Shown one piece after another: positions 29,561-42,900 of a stretch of 64,000 bases of DNA; position 1 is the first letter of the stretch, and each line of letters opens with the position of its first letter. The notes below the pieces were generated by a model. The model searched no databases and was not told where the DNA came from. It was given only the letters and a program-made list of their open reading frames with translations. This stretch comes from Cheilinus undulatus (lineage: Eukaryota; Chordata; Actinopteri; Labriformes; Labridae): positions 41,419,398 to 41,483,397 of the forward strand of contig NC_054865.1 of assembly GCF_018320785.1 (NCBI RefSeq), in the 5' to 3' direction. The translations under genes were made by a program, and so were the position numbers.

Positions 29561-32476
29561 GTAGACGCTTACTTTTCTTACACTGCTTATTTCTGTTTAC
29601 ATGCGAATGTGCAGGGACCTTTGCTAGGTTAAAAAGTGTTTGGTATTTATGGATTCACCGCCTCTGCTGTGTCTTAATGTGTCTGAAACGTCATTCATTT
29701 TGTTTGGTAGTGCGTGTTTAGCTTCGTATGGGATACTTGTCCATTTTTCATTACCTTGCGTGATTAAACTGAGACGTTTTTTTTTTAAAATTAAGCATAC
29801 ATGTACATGCATTGGTATAAAACAAACTGAGATACCTTTGTATTAAAGTATGTCAGCCTGTCAGAAGTTAAGTGCTTGATGGAAAGTTTAACTCTAGTAC
29901 TGATAATTTACACAGTTAAACTTGATTGATGTTTTTTTTAATTGATCAGACGTTCGGTAATACAGCTAATGCAGCTATTAAAACGATTTAATAATCAATT
30001 ATTTTTCTTAAGCTAGTTCAAAGCTCCTATGGGGAATTTTAAGCTATTATTAAAATGACTCAAATTGATATTTATGTCTTATTGTGATCTGAAAAATCAA
30101 CTGAAAGCATCATGACGAGATACAGTATGTTTGGTTGTACTGAATTGAACTGAATTGAATGCTATTTGTTTAATTTGATAGTGACAATACCCCCTCAACA
30201 GTGCACAGCTTTTTGTGAGTGATATTATTGACTGTAAAATAAAAGTAGAATGTGAGTTGTTGATTCAAAACTCTAATTACACATACACTTTACCAGTGAT
30301 AATCCACTGGAAGCCCTGGAGCCACATCAGGCCCCCTACAGTTCCCTTTCTCGCCTGGAGGATTATTAAATTCAGAAAATTTGAGAGGGCAAAAATATGG
30401 CATGCTATTGTTTAATTCTTTTCTCTTGAAATTTAAATGAAACCTTAAACTTAGCGACACATCAGACAAGAAGCACACTACTATTTCTGTAATGGTGAAC
30501 ACATACTTATTATCTTGAGTAAAGTTCCATTAATCTTGGAAGGAAATGAAGTTTTTACAAGAACATGTCAAACAAAATATTGATTTGCACAATGTATTGA
30601 TTTTATTTCAGTTTATATCAATGTCCAGCCCCCACAGAGTCAGTCAAGAAAAAGCTGACCCTTGTGAAAATGGAGTTGATGAAACCTGCACTAAACAACA
30701 TTGGCAAAGTAATGCAAGACTCTGCGCTGCTTTGTAAAACTGACAAAATCTAAAAATTTCTCAGAGGAGCTTTAAACATTTAATGCTATCTGATTCAAGT
30801 ATCTGTTACAGGCTGATTTCATTCAATGAAAAAAAAAAACAGTAAATCATCCTAGCTTTCTGGAAACATATAGACATTTTCACAATTTTCTGATTTGCAT
30901 CAGACTAAGAAAAGCAGCACTCATAGTTATTATTTAAACATTGGCAGTCTTTAGTCTGCAGCCCTGTTTTATGCAGATATATGCTTTATCACACTGTGTT
31001 GACTTCAGCTGCTTTACCAAGTACAATTTCACATACACACCAGTTTTATTGTCAGCTTATAAAACAACACACTGTTAATCCACTTAATAAACGCATGCTT
31101 TTGTTCAACAGTAGCAGAATGGCTGCAGTCCGGTCATAAGAAGGCGGACAGAGGAGGAGTTTGAACAGTAAACATCTCTCGGCAGCTTACCTCATGCTTA
31201 CAAAGGTGTGGTCCTGCTAGGGTGTGAGTTTAAAGACACAGTCATAATGTTGATGTGGCACAATAGTAATGCACAGGCATGGTCAGTACTCAAGGGTGGA
31301 GAGAGAGATTATTTGTACATTAGTTCTGTATTTCAAGCTTTGATCAAAGTGAAGTGTGGAATCAGGTTTAGGCTGAACAGCAAGTGCTGCTGGAATTTAG
31401 TCAGGTGACATGCTCATACAAGTCAGCTTCACTAAACCCTGCACAGCAAGGTGTTATTAGCCACTTCAAGCAGGGAGGGAGACAGGCCACAGGTGTGTAT
31501 GCACAGCTGTTGCTTCAGCTCTCATCTGCAACCTAAAGAGTAATCTGTCTCATGAGATGACTCTAAGAAGCACAAAAGAAAAGCAGTTTTACACAAAGGG
31601 AGATTCTGTATGTCAGTTTTTTAGGAGAAATGCTGCTATCTTCTATGCTTTAAAAGGCACAGTCAGGCATTATCATATTTTTATAATGTTTATATAATCA
31701 ATGACTTGAATTAAAAGAACAAAATATGCACGCTATTCTATCTTGCTGCACTTTTCCATTTTCCCAGAACACTGGTGATGTGGACGTTTGTTGTCAAGAC
31801 TCAAGATTTAAGACTAAGTTTATGTCACTGCTATGATACACTCTTAGCCTACATGTGGCTGAAATGCTGTTTTCCAAGGATTCGGCTCTCTTGAACAAAC
31901 AGAGATATGCTCAGAAGAAAAAAAGGCATGACAGTAAACATGAAAAAACAGAATACATGACAGCAACAAAAGAACCTGTCCCAGTTAAGACATATATTGG
32001 CCTCTAGATATACAAATCGTGCTTGTTACCTCCGCCAAGGAGGTAATGTGATCGGGAGTGTTTTTTTTTTTTGTTTGTTTGTTACTTTGTTTGTTTGTTT
32101 GTTAGCAACATAACTCAAAAAGTTGTGGACAGATTTTGATGACATTTTCAGGAAATGTCAGAAATGGCTTAAGGAAGAACTGATTCGATTTTGGGAGTGA
32201 TCCGGATCACCGTCTGGTTTCAGGAATTTTTTGAAGGATTCTGTGCTATTGGGAGATAGGGCTAATGGTGGAGGTCTGCACTCTCCGAGTGCTTTTCTAG
32301 TTACTTGTTGTTAGATTATTTTTTTCAAAGAATTAGTTGACATTAAGAGAGGCATACTATGCCACCAGAGATTAGTCATTAAATTCTCCTGACATCTACA
32401 CCTTTGAATATATAAGCATAAAAGCATTTCTCCTCTTAATAAGATCTTTCTGTGTATCTGTCTTGTTCTTTCCCAG
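29561..32476 (+). other. tmco3 intron 1 (inferred)
   Basis: This is the interval between the probable 5' non-coding exon of tmco3 and the first coding exon. I see no coding exon. It is AT-rich; the one nameable repeat is at 32021-32302. Confidence 0.4.
32021..32302 (+). mobile_element. Non-autonomous transposable element (CCTCCGCCAAGGAGG family)
   Basis: It starts at ACCTCCGCCAAGGAGGTAAT, has a (TTTG)n tract, and contains AGAAATGGCTTAAGGAAGAAC and GGGAGTGATCCGGATCACC. It ends GGAGGTCTGCACTCTCCGAG...TTTTCTAGTT. I recognise this as a repeat widespread in fish and marine invertebrates, short and without coding capacity. I cannot name the superfamily. It is near full length and well preserved. 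Confidence 0.7.
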
Positions 32477-32532
32477 GCGTCTTTCTCCCAATCATTCTCC
32501 ACCCTTGGGTGAAGACTGAAGTCGAGGTTTGG

Positions 32533-35500
32533 ATGCAGGTTGTGTGTTGGCTGCTGTGCCTTGGCACGGCGGGGGCACTAGCTGTTTTACACAGAAACCA
32601 GGTGGCCCAGCAAGCCATCAAGCTTTATCGAGGCAAAGGGGCCATACAAGGTCACAGCTGGGTGGCAGGCAACTGCAAGCGTCTGGCGGGTCTTCTGCAT
32701 CAGAAAAATGTGGTGGTCAAGAAGCTGGCGGCTGCTGCTGCTGCTGCTGGAAAAGACCAGACACTTTCAGAACCAGAGAGGCATTTCCAGGTACTGGACT
32801 AAGAACGAGATAGAGAAATGCTTTCATGTAATGTCTAAAGCGCTGTTATAACTCACAGGACAGCACATGGTGTTGAGAGTATTTGCTGTCTTCAGGGCGT
32901 TCCTGTGTCTTTAGTCTTGAGGCACAAAGGCTCAACAATGGTATATCTTGACATATGATACTGCCATTTACAAAGAGGAGATGCCTTTGTGAGATTAGTG
33001 CTGAAAATGCATCATGCATTATTTAGTCAGTTTGTTTTAGTTATGTCAAATAAGGATGAGATCTTGAACAGAAAGATGTTAAACTTAGATTGATAAGAAA
33101 CAGAAAGAACAACTGATTCTTGTACTGTTGAAGCTAGTGCAACAGATATTTTGCTATGTTAGTTTGAACTCATGAGCTTGATTCTATTGCTTAAACTTTA
33201 ACCATTTCATCTCTAAATTAGAGAATGGACATGCATTTGTTTGGATTATTTTTCCCAACGTAATGAATTTTCACATATGGTGTTTCAGATACCCAGGCTT
33301 CAATAAAACCTGAGGTCTTTTTTAATGATTTAATGACTGAGCAGTGTCTGTCTGTTTCTATTCAGGTTCACACTCTGGAGGTTTTCCAGAAGGAGCTGAA
33401 TGAGAGCGAGCACCTGGTGTTTCAGGCAGTACAGGGCCTGCAGAGGGCGCTACAGGGGGACTACAGGGATGTGGTCAACATGAAGGAGAGCAGCAGGCAG
33501 AGGCTGGAGGCCCTCAGAGAGGCCGCCATAAAGGTGAGGGCATCATGATGTTTCAAGGGGACTACCTCTGTGAATCAGAGGAGAGAGACTGATGTACAAT
33601 CCCATATTCAAAAAGTTGGGATAGTGTGTAGAATATGAAAAAAAAACAGAATGCAGTAATTTGCAAATCCGTTTAATCCTATATTCAACTGAATACAGAA
33701 CATATTCAGGATTTGTGTAAATTTCCCCAAAAACCAAGAAATTTGTCACTTTGAACATTAAACATCTAATCTGTGCTGTATTCAATTGAATGTAGGTTGA
33801 AAAAGATCTGCAAATCACTGCATTCTGTTTTTATTCGTATGATACGCCATGCCCCAGCTTTTTTGGAATTAGGGCTTTTACAGTGTAATTTTATGTACAG
33901 TGCATTAAGGCAGTCAGTATCCTCTACTTTGACAACTTTTAGAATGCATCTTAAAACTTACTTCTGTTCTTTGGCTTATAACTCATAGTAAGAGTGGAGT
34001 GGACTGTCTTTTTTATCTCCTTAATTAGTGTTTATTTTTGTTTATTTTTGTTGTTTACTGGATTTTATTTGTATTTTATGTATTTTATAGTGTTTCATAT
34101 CTACTATGTTTGCCATAACATAATTATTTAGTACTATTTTATAATTACTGATAAGATGAATAGGGTTAAACCCATCAACCTCTATCATGATTATATTAAT
34201 TCTTTAAATTAGGTATGTCTAAAAAGGGAAAAAAACAATGCTGCAAATTAGAAATGGCTTCTAAAATGTTTTGTAAGTCTACAAATTCAAGACATTTCTT
34301 TTAAAAATGTAAAACAAATGTAGAAAATAATATAAAAATTCAATAGCTAGTAAAGAAAAAAAATCAGTTTTGCTATGCATCTGATTGAAGGGGCAGAAAA
34401 GATCTGTTGATTATCTTTATAATTGCTGTTTTTCCTGAAAACATGGTTTCAACCCACTAGATGGGCTGTAACTTTAATTAAAAACAAAAAGAATAACTCA
34501 CCAGAGTTTGATTTTGTGTGACTTTGGACCCATTTGCGTGACATCAACCATATTGCTCATCCCTAAATTAAAAAAATTATCATGTTTGAAGGATTCTTTA
34601 TGTCATAATTTCACTTCATACTGGGTATTTGAAGTTCTTATTCATCCCTACTTGTATGCTCATACATACAGATCCTGTCATTTGTATCCCTCAGGAGGAA
34701 CAGGAGTATGTGGAGTTGGTGGCGGCTGAGAAACACCAGCAGGAAGCTTTGAAGAGTGCTCTAGCCCAGAATAAGACTTTGTCTATTCTTGATGAGATCC
34801 TGGAGGATGTCAGAAAGGCTGCAGATCGGTTAGAAGAGGAGATAGAGGAGCACGCCTTTGACAACAACAAACAGGTAAGTGAAGTGAAGTGTTAAGGTGA
34901 AACCATCAAGTGTGGTACCCAACAGTGTCATATGGTGCCTCATTTTAGTCCTTTCTGTTGAGTAGATGAGAGGTGTAAATGTGGAGGCTGTGTTGAGAGT
35001 GGAAGATGAGGAGAAGAGTGGAAAGAGGAAGAACAAGTCTCAGCTCAAGGAAGTGGAGGATGACCTGGGACTGAGCATGCTTATTGACTCTCAGAACAAC
35101 CAGTATGTACTAACCAAACCACGAGACTCCACCATGCCAAGAGCAGACCACCACTTCATCAAGGTCAGTTCATTCATTATGCTTTGATACCATAACGTAT
35201 CATCAAAGTTTCACATATTTGAGACACTGACAGAGTTCTTTACACCATGTGCTACAGGATTTGGTGTCAGTGGTGATGTTGTCCCTACCCTGTGGTTGGA
35301 TTTGTACTCTGGTTGGTCTTCCTCCAATGTTTGGATACATCATCTGTGGGGTGCTGCTCGGTCCTTCATGCCTCAACAGCATCAAGGTGTGTGTCTGTGT
35401 GTGTGTGTTTCAGACTTATAGAACAATTATTTGTGTTGGGTCACTTTTTGTTTTAGTATTCACTTCAGTTTCTGTCTCTGTGTCCTGCAGTCAATGGTCC

Positions 35501-38500
35501 AGGTGGAGACTCTTGGGGAATTGGGAGTTTTCTTCACTCTTTTTGTGGTGGGATTGGAGTTCTCACCAGAGCGTCTTAGAAAGGTAAAAAAGAGGGGCTA
35601 ATATTCAGTATCATAAAATCAGTGACCTATAATTACTAAGCTGCACTAATACCAAAAGATGTAAACGTGTCTCTGAAAATTTAGCTGTTGAAAGTATTTA
35701 TGCCCTTTTTGATTAAAGTTGTAAAGTTTAACAGAAAGCTGCTTTTCAGTTGCGTACTCCTCCTCTATATAAAGAGGCTGATAACAGTGTAATAATGCAG
35801 ACTTTTTGTGTTTGTGTAGGTTTGGAAGACCTCAGTTCAGGGGTCATGTTACCTCAGTCTGCTGATGGTTGGAGCCGGTTTGTTATGGGGACAAGTCCTA
35901 CATATTCGACCCGCCCAGACAGTCTTCATTTCCACATGTCTCTCTCTGTCCAGCACACCGCTGGTGTCCCGCTTTCTGGCGGGGGGGAGCCGAGGCGACA
36001 AAGAAGGTGTGTACTGTTGATGTATCTGTTTGCGTGAATGAACACTGTTGTGCATTAAAGTGTTTAAATCAAGTGGCAACCTCCACTTGAATTTCCACAG
36101 AAATGAAAAATGTTGCAGCTCCTGGAGAGTCAGTTGAAGGCTAGCGGCAGAAGCACAATGATTTTTCTACCAGAATAAACATATTTGCAGCCTGGTCTAA
36201 AAAGGTATTTTGATTAAAATAGATAATGTCTGCATGGGTGCACACTGTATTGGCAGAAGTTTTCATAACTGTGCATTTTGGTTCTGTTTTTTGTATTATT
36301 AGGGGCATGGCTGATATGACTCCAAGCAGATATGATGTAGCTGTTTATCAAGAGAAGTTTAAGAAATGTTACAGCTACATCTCTGTCCTTTTACAAGGTT
36401 AATCTAAAGTTGTCTGAGACAATGTTTTCTAAATGGTGGCTGCCACAGAATGGATTCAAAACCCTTTTTAAGTAACCGGAGTATATTCTAAAGTCTGTAG
36501 CTTAAAAGTAGATTTAAGCTTTAAGCCTACATTTTGCTTTTGTGATATTTGTGTTTTGGCATCTTCATGCTCCTTGGACTAGAAGTTCCTTTTTTTCAGT
36601 TGGATCAATCTTTATTTACTGAGGTTGTTGTCCTCAATGCACTGGTTGTGGGATCAAGTCACAATCATGTGCTATTTGGTGCATGTCTTCCCCCCACTCC
36701 CTCTCCCCATGTTTCCAGTCTTTCTTCAGCTGTCCTGTCTAAATGAAGGCAAAAAGCCCCCCCCCCCCACAAAAAAAATAACAATAAGAAAGATTTTACC
36801 TAATATTTTGAGAATATGTTAGTTAAGTGTACTTTGGAGCAGTAAGTTAAGTAAACGATGATGTGTGATGTTTTAATATTTACAGCAATTACTTGTTGTT
36901 TCAAGTACTTGTGATTTGGATAGAATTGTGGCTTTGTCCTAGATTTTCTTTTCTAGTACATTCTCCAAAACCAAAGACAGTTTGATAGGCTAGTTTTCAG
37001 GGGGTTCATTGCCAGTGATCAGCTTCTTAAACTTAATGTCAATTAAAGGTGACATATTTTACCCTTTTAAGACCAGTTTATATTGTTCTCAGAGGTCCCC
37101 AAAACATGCCTGTTAAGTTTATTGCTGAAAAAACACTCCAGTAAAGGATTTTTGCATGTCTAAAAACCTCTGTTTCAGCCCTTCTCAGAACGAGCCGTTT
37201 CTGTGTCTGTGGCTTTAAATGGTAATTAGCTATCTGACTCTGCCCCTGACTCCACCCCTCTCAGAAAATGGATGCAGCACTTGTGATATTACAGACACTT
37301 TTTTTTTTTCCAAAGTTTAGACTGGAATTTACACCATCAGTCTCCCAGACCATATTCAGCAGGGTAACCCACTGAGCTATCCAGCATCTCAGCTGGTAGC
37401 TAAGAGGATCAGTAGAAGAGGAAACTTTCCTCCAAGTGGGGGAGGGCCAACCAAACCTGGGGGCCGGTGCTTACGCCCCTGGTGAGGTCACTAGATGTAA
37501 AATCTGAGAACGGCTTGTTTCAGCTCACATTTTCTGAAAGGTGGAGAAAGGGGGGGGGGGGATTGATTTTTCTGGTACTTGAAGGGATTGTGGACAGGCC
37601 AGGGGCACATATTTCTGTTATAAAAGCCTGAAAAAGTGATTTTTGAATAATATGTCACCTTTAAGGCAGATAGTGATGATAATCCACTATAAAAATCTGA
37701 AAATTATATGTTGGAACATTTATTTGCAACATAGAAATTATTTGAAAAACTTCTCTGTAACAGCCAAACATTTAATTTTTCTGCACAATCTGATTGAAAA
37801 ATAAAAGTTAAACTAACAGCGCACATCATTTCAACCAGATGGTGTCACACTCAGACTCCATGCATTCTGAATACTGTGCTTAAATTAATTCCGAACCTTG
37901 CTTTATCCCGCAGTAAAAGGATTAGTAGTTTTAGTATCTGTGTGGTTTTGCGTGTCTGAAACAGGGGATCTGGACTACAGCAGTGTTCTTCTTGGGATGT
38001 TGGTAATGCAAGACGTCCAGCTCGGTCTCTTCATTGCCGTCATGCCAACTTTGATCCAGGCTCAGAGTGGAGATTTGGACAGGTAAGTAAAAACAACCTC
38101 ACACAATCACACACACACATGCACACAGCTTGTTTAACTCTGCTGTTCCCTTTGTGAAACACAGCTTCCTTTTTGGCAGTCTCCGCGTGTTGTTCCTGCT
38201 GGCTCAGGTTTTAGGCTCTCTGGCTGCTGTGCTGCTGCTCTGTCTGTTATTTAAATCCTACCTGATTGCCCCATACTACAAGAAGCTGCACGCTGAGAGC
38301 AAAGGCAACAAAGAGATCCTGGTGCTGGGCATGGCAGCGTTTGTCTTTTTCATGCTGACAGTAAGCACTCAAACTAATTGTTAGACATTTAGTTGTAAAA
38401 ATCTGCTGTGATGAAGCCCTTTGAGTTGATTTTTTTCTTTTAATGAATATTTCTGCAGGTAACAGATTTTTTGGATGTGTCGATGGAGCTTGGCTGTTTT

Positions 38501-39956
38501 CTGGCTGGAGCTTTGCTGTCCACGCAGGGTCACATGGTCACCGCTGAGGTCATGGGGTGCATCGAGCCAATCAGAGATTTCCTCACCATCATCTTCTTTG
38601 CCTCTATCGGTCAGATTCATACATTCAAATTAAGACAGATTTAGCTTATTATCATGTTATACTTTTCACAGTGAGGCTTTTCTGATCTTGTGTTTATTTC
38701 TTTGGTCCTACAGGTCTTCACGTTTTCCCCACATTCGTGCTGTATGAGCTCACCATCCTGCTGGTTCTGACACTCACGCTCGTCATTATGAAGGCACTGC
38801 ACTTCTCTCATTTGAATTCTTTTTCTCCTCTCCAGCTCTCCTTTAATTGCCACAAACTCAGTACCTTGCTCTGTCTCCCTCTTCCCTCTCAGTTTGTGAT
38901 GGCAGTAGTGGTGCTGTCGCTTCTTTTGCCTCCAGGGTCTCAACACATACGTTGGGTGGTCTCGGCAGGTCTGGCTCAGGTCAGTGAGTTCTCCTTTGTG
39001 CTGGGCAGCCGAGCACGTCGGGCTGGCATCATCTCCAGAGAGGTCAGTGATTAATGAATGTAGAGTTGAAATTTTTAGTATTCTGTTAATTGTTAAACAT
39101 CTTAAAACTGTTAAATTTCTAAATACACAGAGCCAAGAAAAGTATTCACTTATGCTTTTGAATTGTTTGAATCTCCACATATGAAGTCTTTAATGATTAA
39201 AGATACAGAAAGAACTATGCAGTTGAATATTAGACCAGGAATATTTTTTTGTACTTTTTCATTGAATTGATGGATTATGACAAATTCATATAAATTCAGA
39301 AATATAATAAAATTACAAGCCAAGTTCATTTACTTGTGAATACTATTTGTAATATACAGCAATTTAAAGAGCCTTTCACAGTGAAAAGCAGACCATTAAG
39401 AGCATTACTAAGCAAAAATAAGACACTACAATACCATATAGCTTCAGATCAGTGGTAGAGTAAGCCGTCTCAGCTGGAAGGTTGAACAGGTTGTGGTTTG
39501 ATTCCCAGCTCCTGCAGTCATATGTCAATGTGTCCTTGAGCAAGACGCTTAATCCCAGTTTCTCCCACTGCCGTGTCAGTGGCATGTGAATGAATGGGAT
39601 TAGCTGGCACCGTTGGACAGAGAGCTACCTCCAGTATGAGTGTGTCAATGCAGAGTAACTGGATGTGAAGGTTAATTCTGAGTAACCTCTTATTGAGCCT
39701 TAAAATCCTTATCCTTAATATTCTGTGGGGCCTTCAACTCTTGTTTTAGCTCAGGCAGAAGGAATTTTAAAGTCATTACCCTTTAAAATGACATTTTCTT
39801 TGACTTACTGTTGTATCCATCTCTCTCTTTTTCTTGTCTCAGGTATACCTGTTGGTTCTCAGTGTCACCACACTCAGTTTGCTGCTGGCTCCAGTGCTGT
39901 GGAGGGTCACCACACACAGATTGGTCCCCCGGGCTGAACGCAAAATGGTCACATGA
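32533..39956 (+). CDS. tmco3: tmco3, transmembrane and coiled-coil domain protein 3 (putative cation/H+ antiporter, 673 aa)
   Basis: Thirteen coding exons: 32533-32790, 33366-33533, 34695-34874, 34966-35163, 35258-35386, 35491-35583, 35820-36006, 37965-38082, 38165-38360, 38459-38609, 38714-38793, 38893-39042, 39843-39956. They total 2,022 nt, or 673 residues (human about 677), with all phases consistent. Order: signal peptide ([17 protein letters not shown]), luminal coiled-coil region (about residues 80-240, with [27 protein letters not shown] and [20 protein letters not shown]), then a CPA2-type sodium/proton exchanger domain with about a dozen hydrophobic segments ([67 protein letters not shown]). 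Transport is inferred from the family. Intron 11 (38794-38892) needs a GC donor. The first coding exon has an acceptor at 32475-32476, so it also carries 5' UTR. A candidate ATTAAA polyadenylation signal is at about 41106. Confidence 0.96.
33590..33884. mobile_element. Palindromic MITE in tmco3 intron 2
   Basis: The left arm (ACAATCCCATATTCAAAAAG...ACAGAATGCAGTAATTTGCAA) and the right arm (TTGCAAATC...CACTGCATTCTGTTTTTAT...CAGCTTTTTTGGAATTAGGG) are imperfect reverse complements over most of its length. The centre has TATATTCAACTGAATA and ATTCAATTGAATGTAG. It belongs to a very common teleost MITE type. No coding capacity. Confidence 0.7.
33895..34110 (+). mobile_element. L2-type LINE 3'-end fragment
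   Basis: A short frame reads [23 protein letters not shown], which matches the C-terminal end of the L2/CR1-clade LINE protein (pattern FK-x-LKTHLF-x-LAF). It is followed by T-rich non-coding sequence as in LINE 3' tails. It is heavily 5' truncated, as usual for LINE copies, and lies in tmco3 intron 2. Confidence 0.6.
37047..37660. mobile_element. TTAA-flanked MITE, copy 1, in tmco3 intron 7
   Basis: The termini are AGGTGACATATTTTACCC at 37047 and its inverse, ending ...AATATGTCACCT at 37660. TTAA lies on both sides (37043-37046 and 37661-37664). TTAA target sites are used by piggyBac and Kolobok transposons; the terminal sequence alone does not tell me which. It has no transposase. Its interior contains a minus-strand tRNA-like segment (separate entry) and a G-run at about 37551-37560. 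A second, incomplete copy at 52752-53275 matches it closely over several hundred bp. Confidence 0.8.
37322..37400 (-). repeat. tRNA-like module inside the TTAA MITE
   Basis: Read on the minus strand, 37367-37379 gives TAGCTCAGTGGGT, an excellent tRNA A-box (D-arm). About 40 bp further along, 37324-37338 gives GATGGTGTAAATTCC, a degenerate B-box (T-arm) position. The second MITE copy keeps the same arrangement at 53001-53054, with a better B-box (GATTGTTTGAATC). This looks like a tRNA-derived segment captured by the element, not a functional tRNA gene: no full cloverleaf and no clear acceptor stem are visible. Confidence 0.6.
39435..39665 (+). mobile_element. tRNA-derived SINE-like repeat in tmco3 intron 12
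   Basis: The head has an A-box-like AGATCAGTGGTAGAGTAAGC and a B-box-like GGTTTGATTCCC about 45 bp later. A body follows with TCCTTGAGCAAGACGCTTAA, TCTCCCACTGCCGTGTCAG and GTGTGTCAATG, familiar from common teleost SINE-like repeats. No coding capacity. Confidence 0.65.
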
Positions 39957-42900
39957 CAAGAACAGACTGGCTTTGGGGTAAACATTTTCCATGTTAACTC
40001 TTTTAACAAAGCCAGCAAAAGCTTCAAGAGAAGCAGAAGAGATGTCCACATAGAGTGGACTGATACCTGATACTGTTAAAGGTCTTAAACAGTGAAACAC
40101 ACTGAAGCCCCTCTTTCCTTTGGTATCAATCAAACCAAACCTCTTTGAGTCCTTGACATAGAGCACACCCTTTTGATTGTTAAGTTAAGCACAAGGACTC
40201 AGTATCATTCCAGTTTTGATTCTTTATAAGCACTTTTTCATGCTCCATAAGTCCTTAGTCTTTAGTCTATAGTTTGCCTAACAAGTGTACCTGCACTGTC
40301 AGCCTTTTGATCTTCTTCACTGTAAGACTTACAGAGACCAAATCTGAAGGTTTAATTTGATGCTCCATGTCTACGTTTCTGTTTGAGAAAAATGTTTTCA
40401 TTGTCTTTGAAAGGGACATTTTCCATCATTGGATTGTCTTCATTTCTCCTGTATTTAATCATCCGACTTTTTTTTCCTCACTTCTTCCTTCAAATGAAGG
40501 TTAGTGCAAATGTCAGATTTTTATCCTTGGCGAAGTGAAAGCCTTCTGTTTGCAAATCTAAAAGATGGTACTTGAAGTTAAGTGTAACAATAGTTGACTG
40601 TGAATTTAGTTTACACTAAATACTCCAGTAGTTTGTCTTATAGAGACGATAGATGAGTTGCTATACCTACTCATCAGATTATCATTGAATCTCTATTGTT
40701 ATAATGAAGTAGGAAAAAGAGATTATAACACATTAGACTACATAACTTTTACTGAAATGTGTGCACTAGTTACCAATGAATGTTAAACTGATGTGCCTGC
40801 TCTGCACTAAAACAGAACTAAGGAGTTTGATCTCACTGTGAGAGCTCCTCGTACTCTAAACATCTTTGTCTTATCTTTTATAATGTGCAATGTAAATTTA
40901 TGTATGTAGCTACCAGTACATACATGTTATATTTGTGTTTGTTTTTATATTATTTGCAGAAGTATGTTTACACTGAGGGATGTTTTTATTTACTTTCTGT
41001 AGTGGATGAGTTTACATATGTACTTTGTGCTGGTGGCCATGACTGTAGCTTCCAGGCACAAAGAGACGCTATTTCCATCAAATTGTTAATTTTTTAAGTT
41101 TATTTATTAAAAACACACTAACAAAAAAAATCTCCTTGGCTTTTATCTCTTTGTAGTATGAAGCGTTTTTCTCAGAGAAAGTTCAACTATACAGTGAAAA
41201 CAAGTTCTATAATCTTAAACCTGTACCAGGTGGGTTTTTTTCCATAAATTCTGTAACCTCTTTTCACCACTCTTTCTACCAATTTTGACTGTTTTTCTTT
41301 TTTTTTTTTTGCAGATTTTCATAATTTTTTTTGTCTCTTTCCCATTATTTAATTATTTTTCCCTTAAAGTTATTTCAGTTGTTTCTACCTTATTCTCCAG
41401 GATGTGGCTAAGCTATGAAGTGTGACATTACTTTCAAAATGGTGGAGATTAATGTGCTCATGCATTGTAGACATTACTAAAAGGATAATTCTGGTTTGCG
41501 AAAAGGTCTTAACTTTTTGCTAAATGTTATATTGTACTACAGCATTAATAGATACACCTAAATACACTTTTTGTGATTGGTTTGAAGGATATTTCACAAA
41601 ATAATACAGATAACAAACAGACCAAACCTAATAAACAAAGCTTTTACCTGTTGGCTTTTATTCTAGGTGAAAGATGTCTGCCAAAGTCAACATGCTTCTG
41701 GGTTCACCTGTACTGTGTAAGCTGATAACCCACAGCCTCTGTAGTCAGCACTTTAAAGAGACATTATCCTATTAGTGTTTATGTGCATAACTACTATGTA
41801 CACATACCGTAGAGACTATAACTTGAGAGTAATGCTTTCCCAACAGCTTTGAGGTTGATTTTTTGTTGCAATAAATTATGAGTTAAGTATTTATATTTTT
41901 AAGTATACAGAAAAGAGAGAGATCGGGTTTTAGCGGAATACAAATCAATAAATTGATTTTATTTAAAACATCATGATAATATCATGATTGAACTCATAAA
42001 TGAGATGAAAAATCAATCAGCCAAGGTGAGTCTCCTCTGGCAAGACTAAAGCAGAGTCAACCTCATAGCAAGTGAAGCATGCATACTAGTGAAGAATGGT
42101 CACTTTGCATCCCTTAGGGACACCGAAAGTCACAAGCAGAAACTCTTAATCAGTGGATAACTTCGTTCGTGGCCCAAATGTGTCTCACATCAAAAACAAC
42201 AATCCACCAGAAACATGACCAAAAACTCCCAGCAGTCATCAGTTGTTCTGGGATGTTATGTAGAATCAGTCTTGCTATGTGCTACTGTGGAAAAAGTAAG
42301 ACTACTGTCTCAAGTTAGGTACAGATACTCAGGTTAAAATTTACTAGCGCAAAAGTAGTACTGTTTTTAAAATGTACTCAAAAAGTACAAGTACCCAACA
42401 AACTACTCAATTACAGTAATTTAAGTAAATGTAATCAGTTACTTTCCACCACTGACTGCTTCAAACTGCTAAGCTGAGCTTAGTTTAGCTTAGTTTTACA
42501 TGACAACTTGCAACCTGCTTGCAACATGGAAACAGCCAGTCTGGCTCCTGAAAAGGCGACTGTTTTCTTTTGTTAACAGCTGTAAATCTGACAATATTGT
42601 TTGATATCTTATGTGTTACATTTTGACAAAAACTGAAGTGTAACAGCAACTTCTGGTTATGCGGTTAGTTTGCGTCAGGTCAGCGAGCTGGCCAAAGAAG
42701 ACATGATAACTTCCTTTATATTCAGTTATTTATCTTACAGGATTAAACAAAGTATGATATTTTGCATTAGACAGTCTGAAGATGAGCTGTAGAACAGCTT
42801 ATTGGACCACTGGGAAGAGCCAGGTGAGTATGAACTTGTTTAAAGTCTTCATGCTGTTTGTGTTTGATGCTTTGTCGTATCTGTGATTCTGCTTATTGTC

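Noticed and set aside
38794-38892. Treating these 99 bp as coding in tmco3
   Set aside because: The 33 residues are absent from remembered TMCO3 and would interrupt a conserved membrane helix junction; a GC-AG intron explains it better, though retention is possible.
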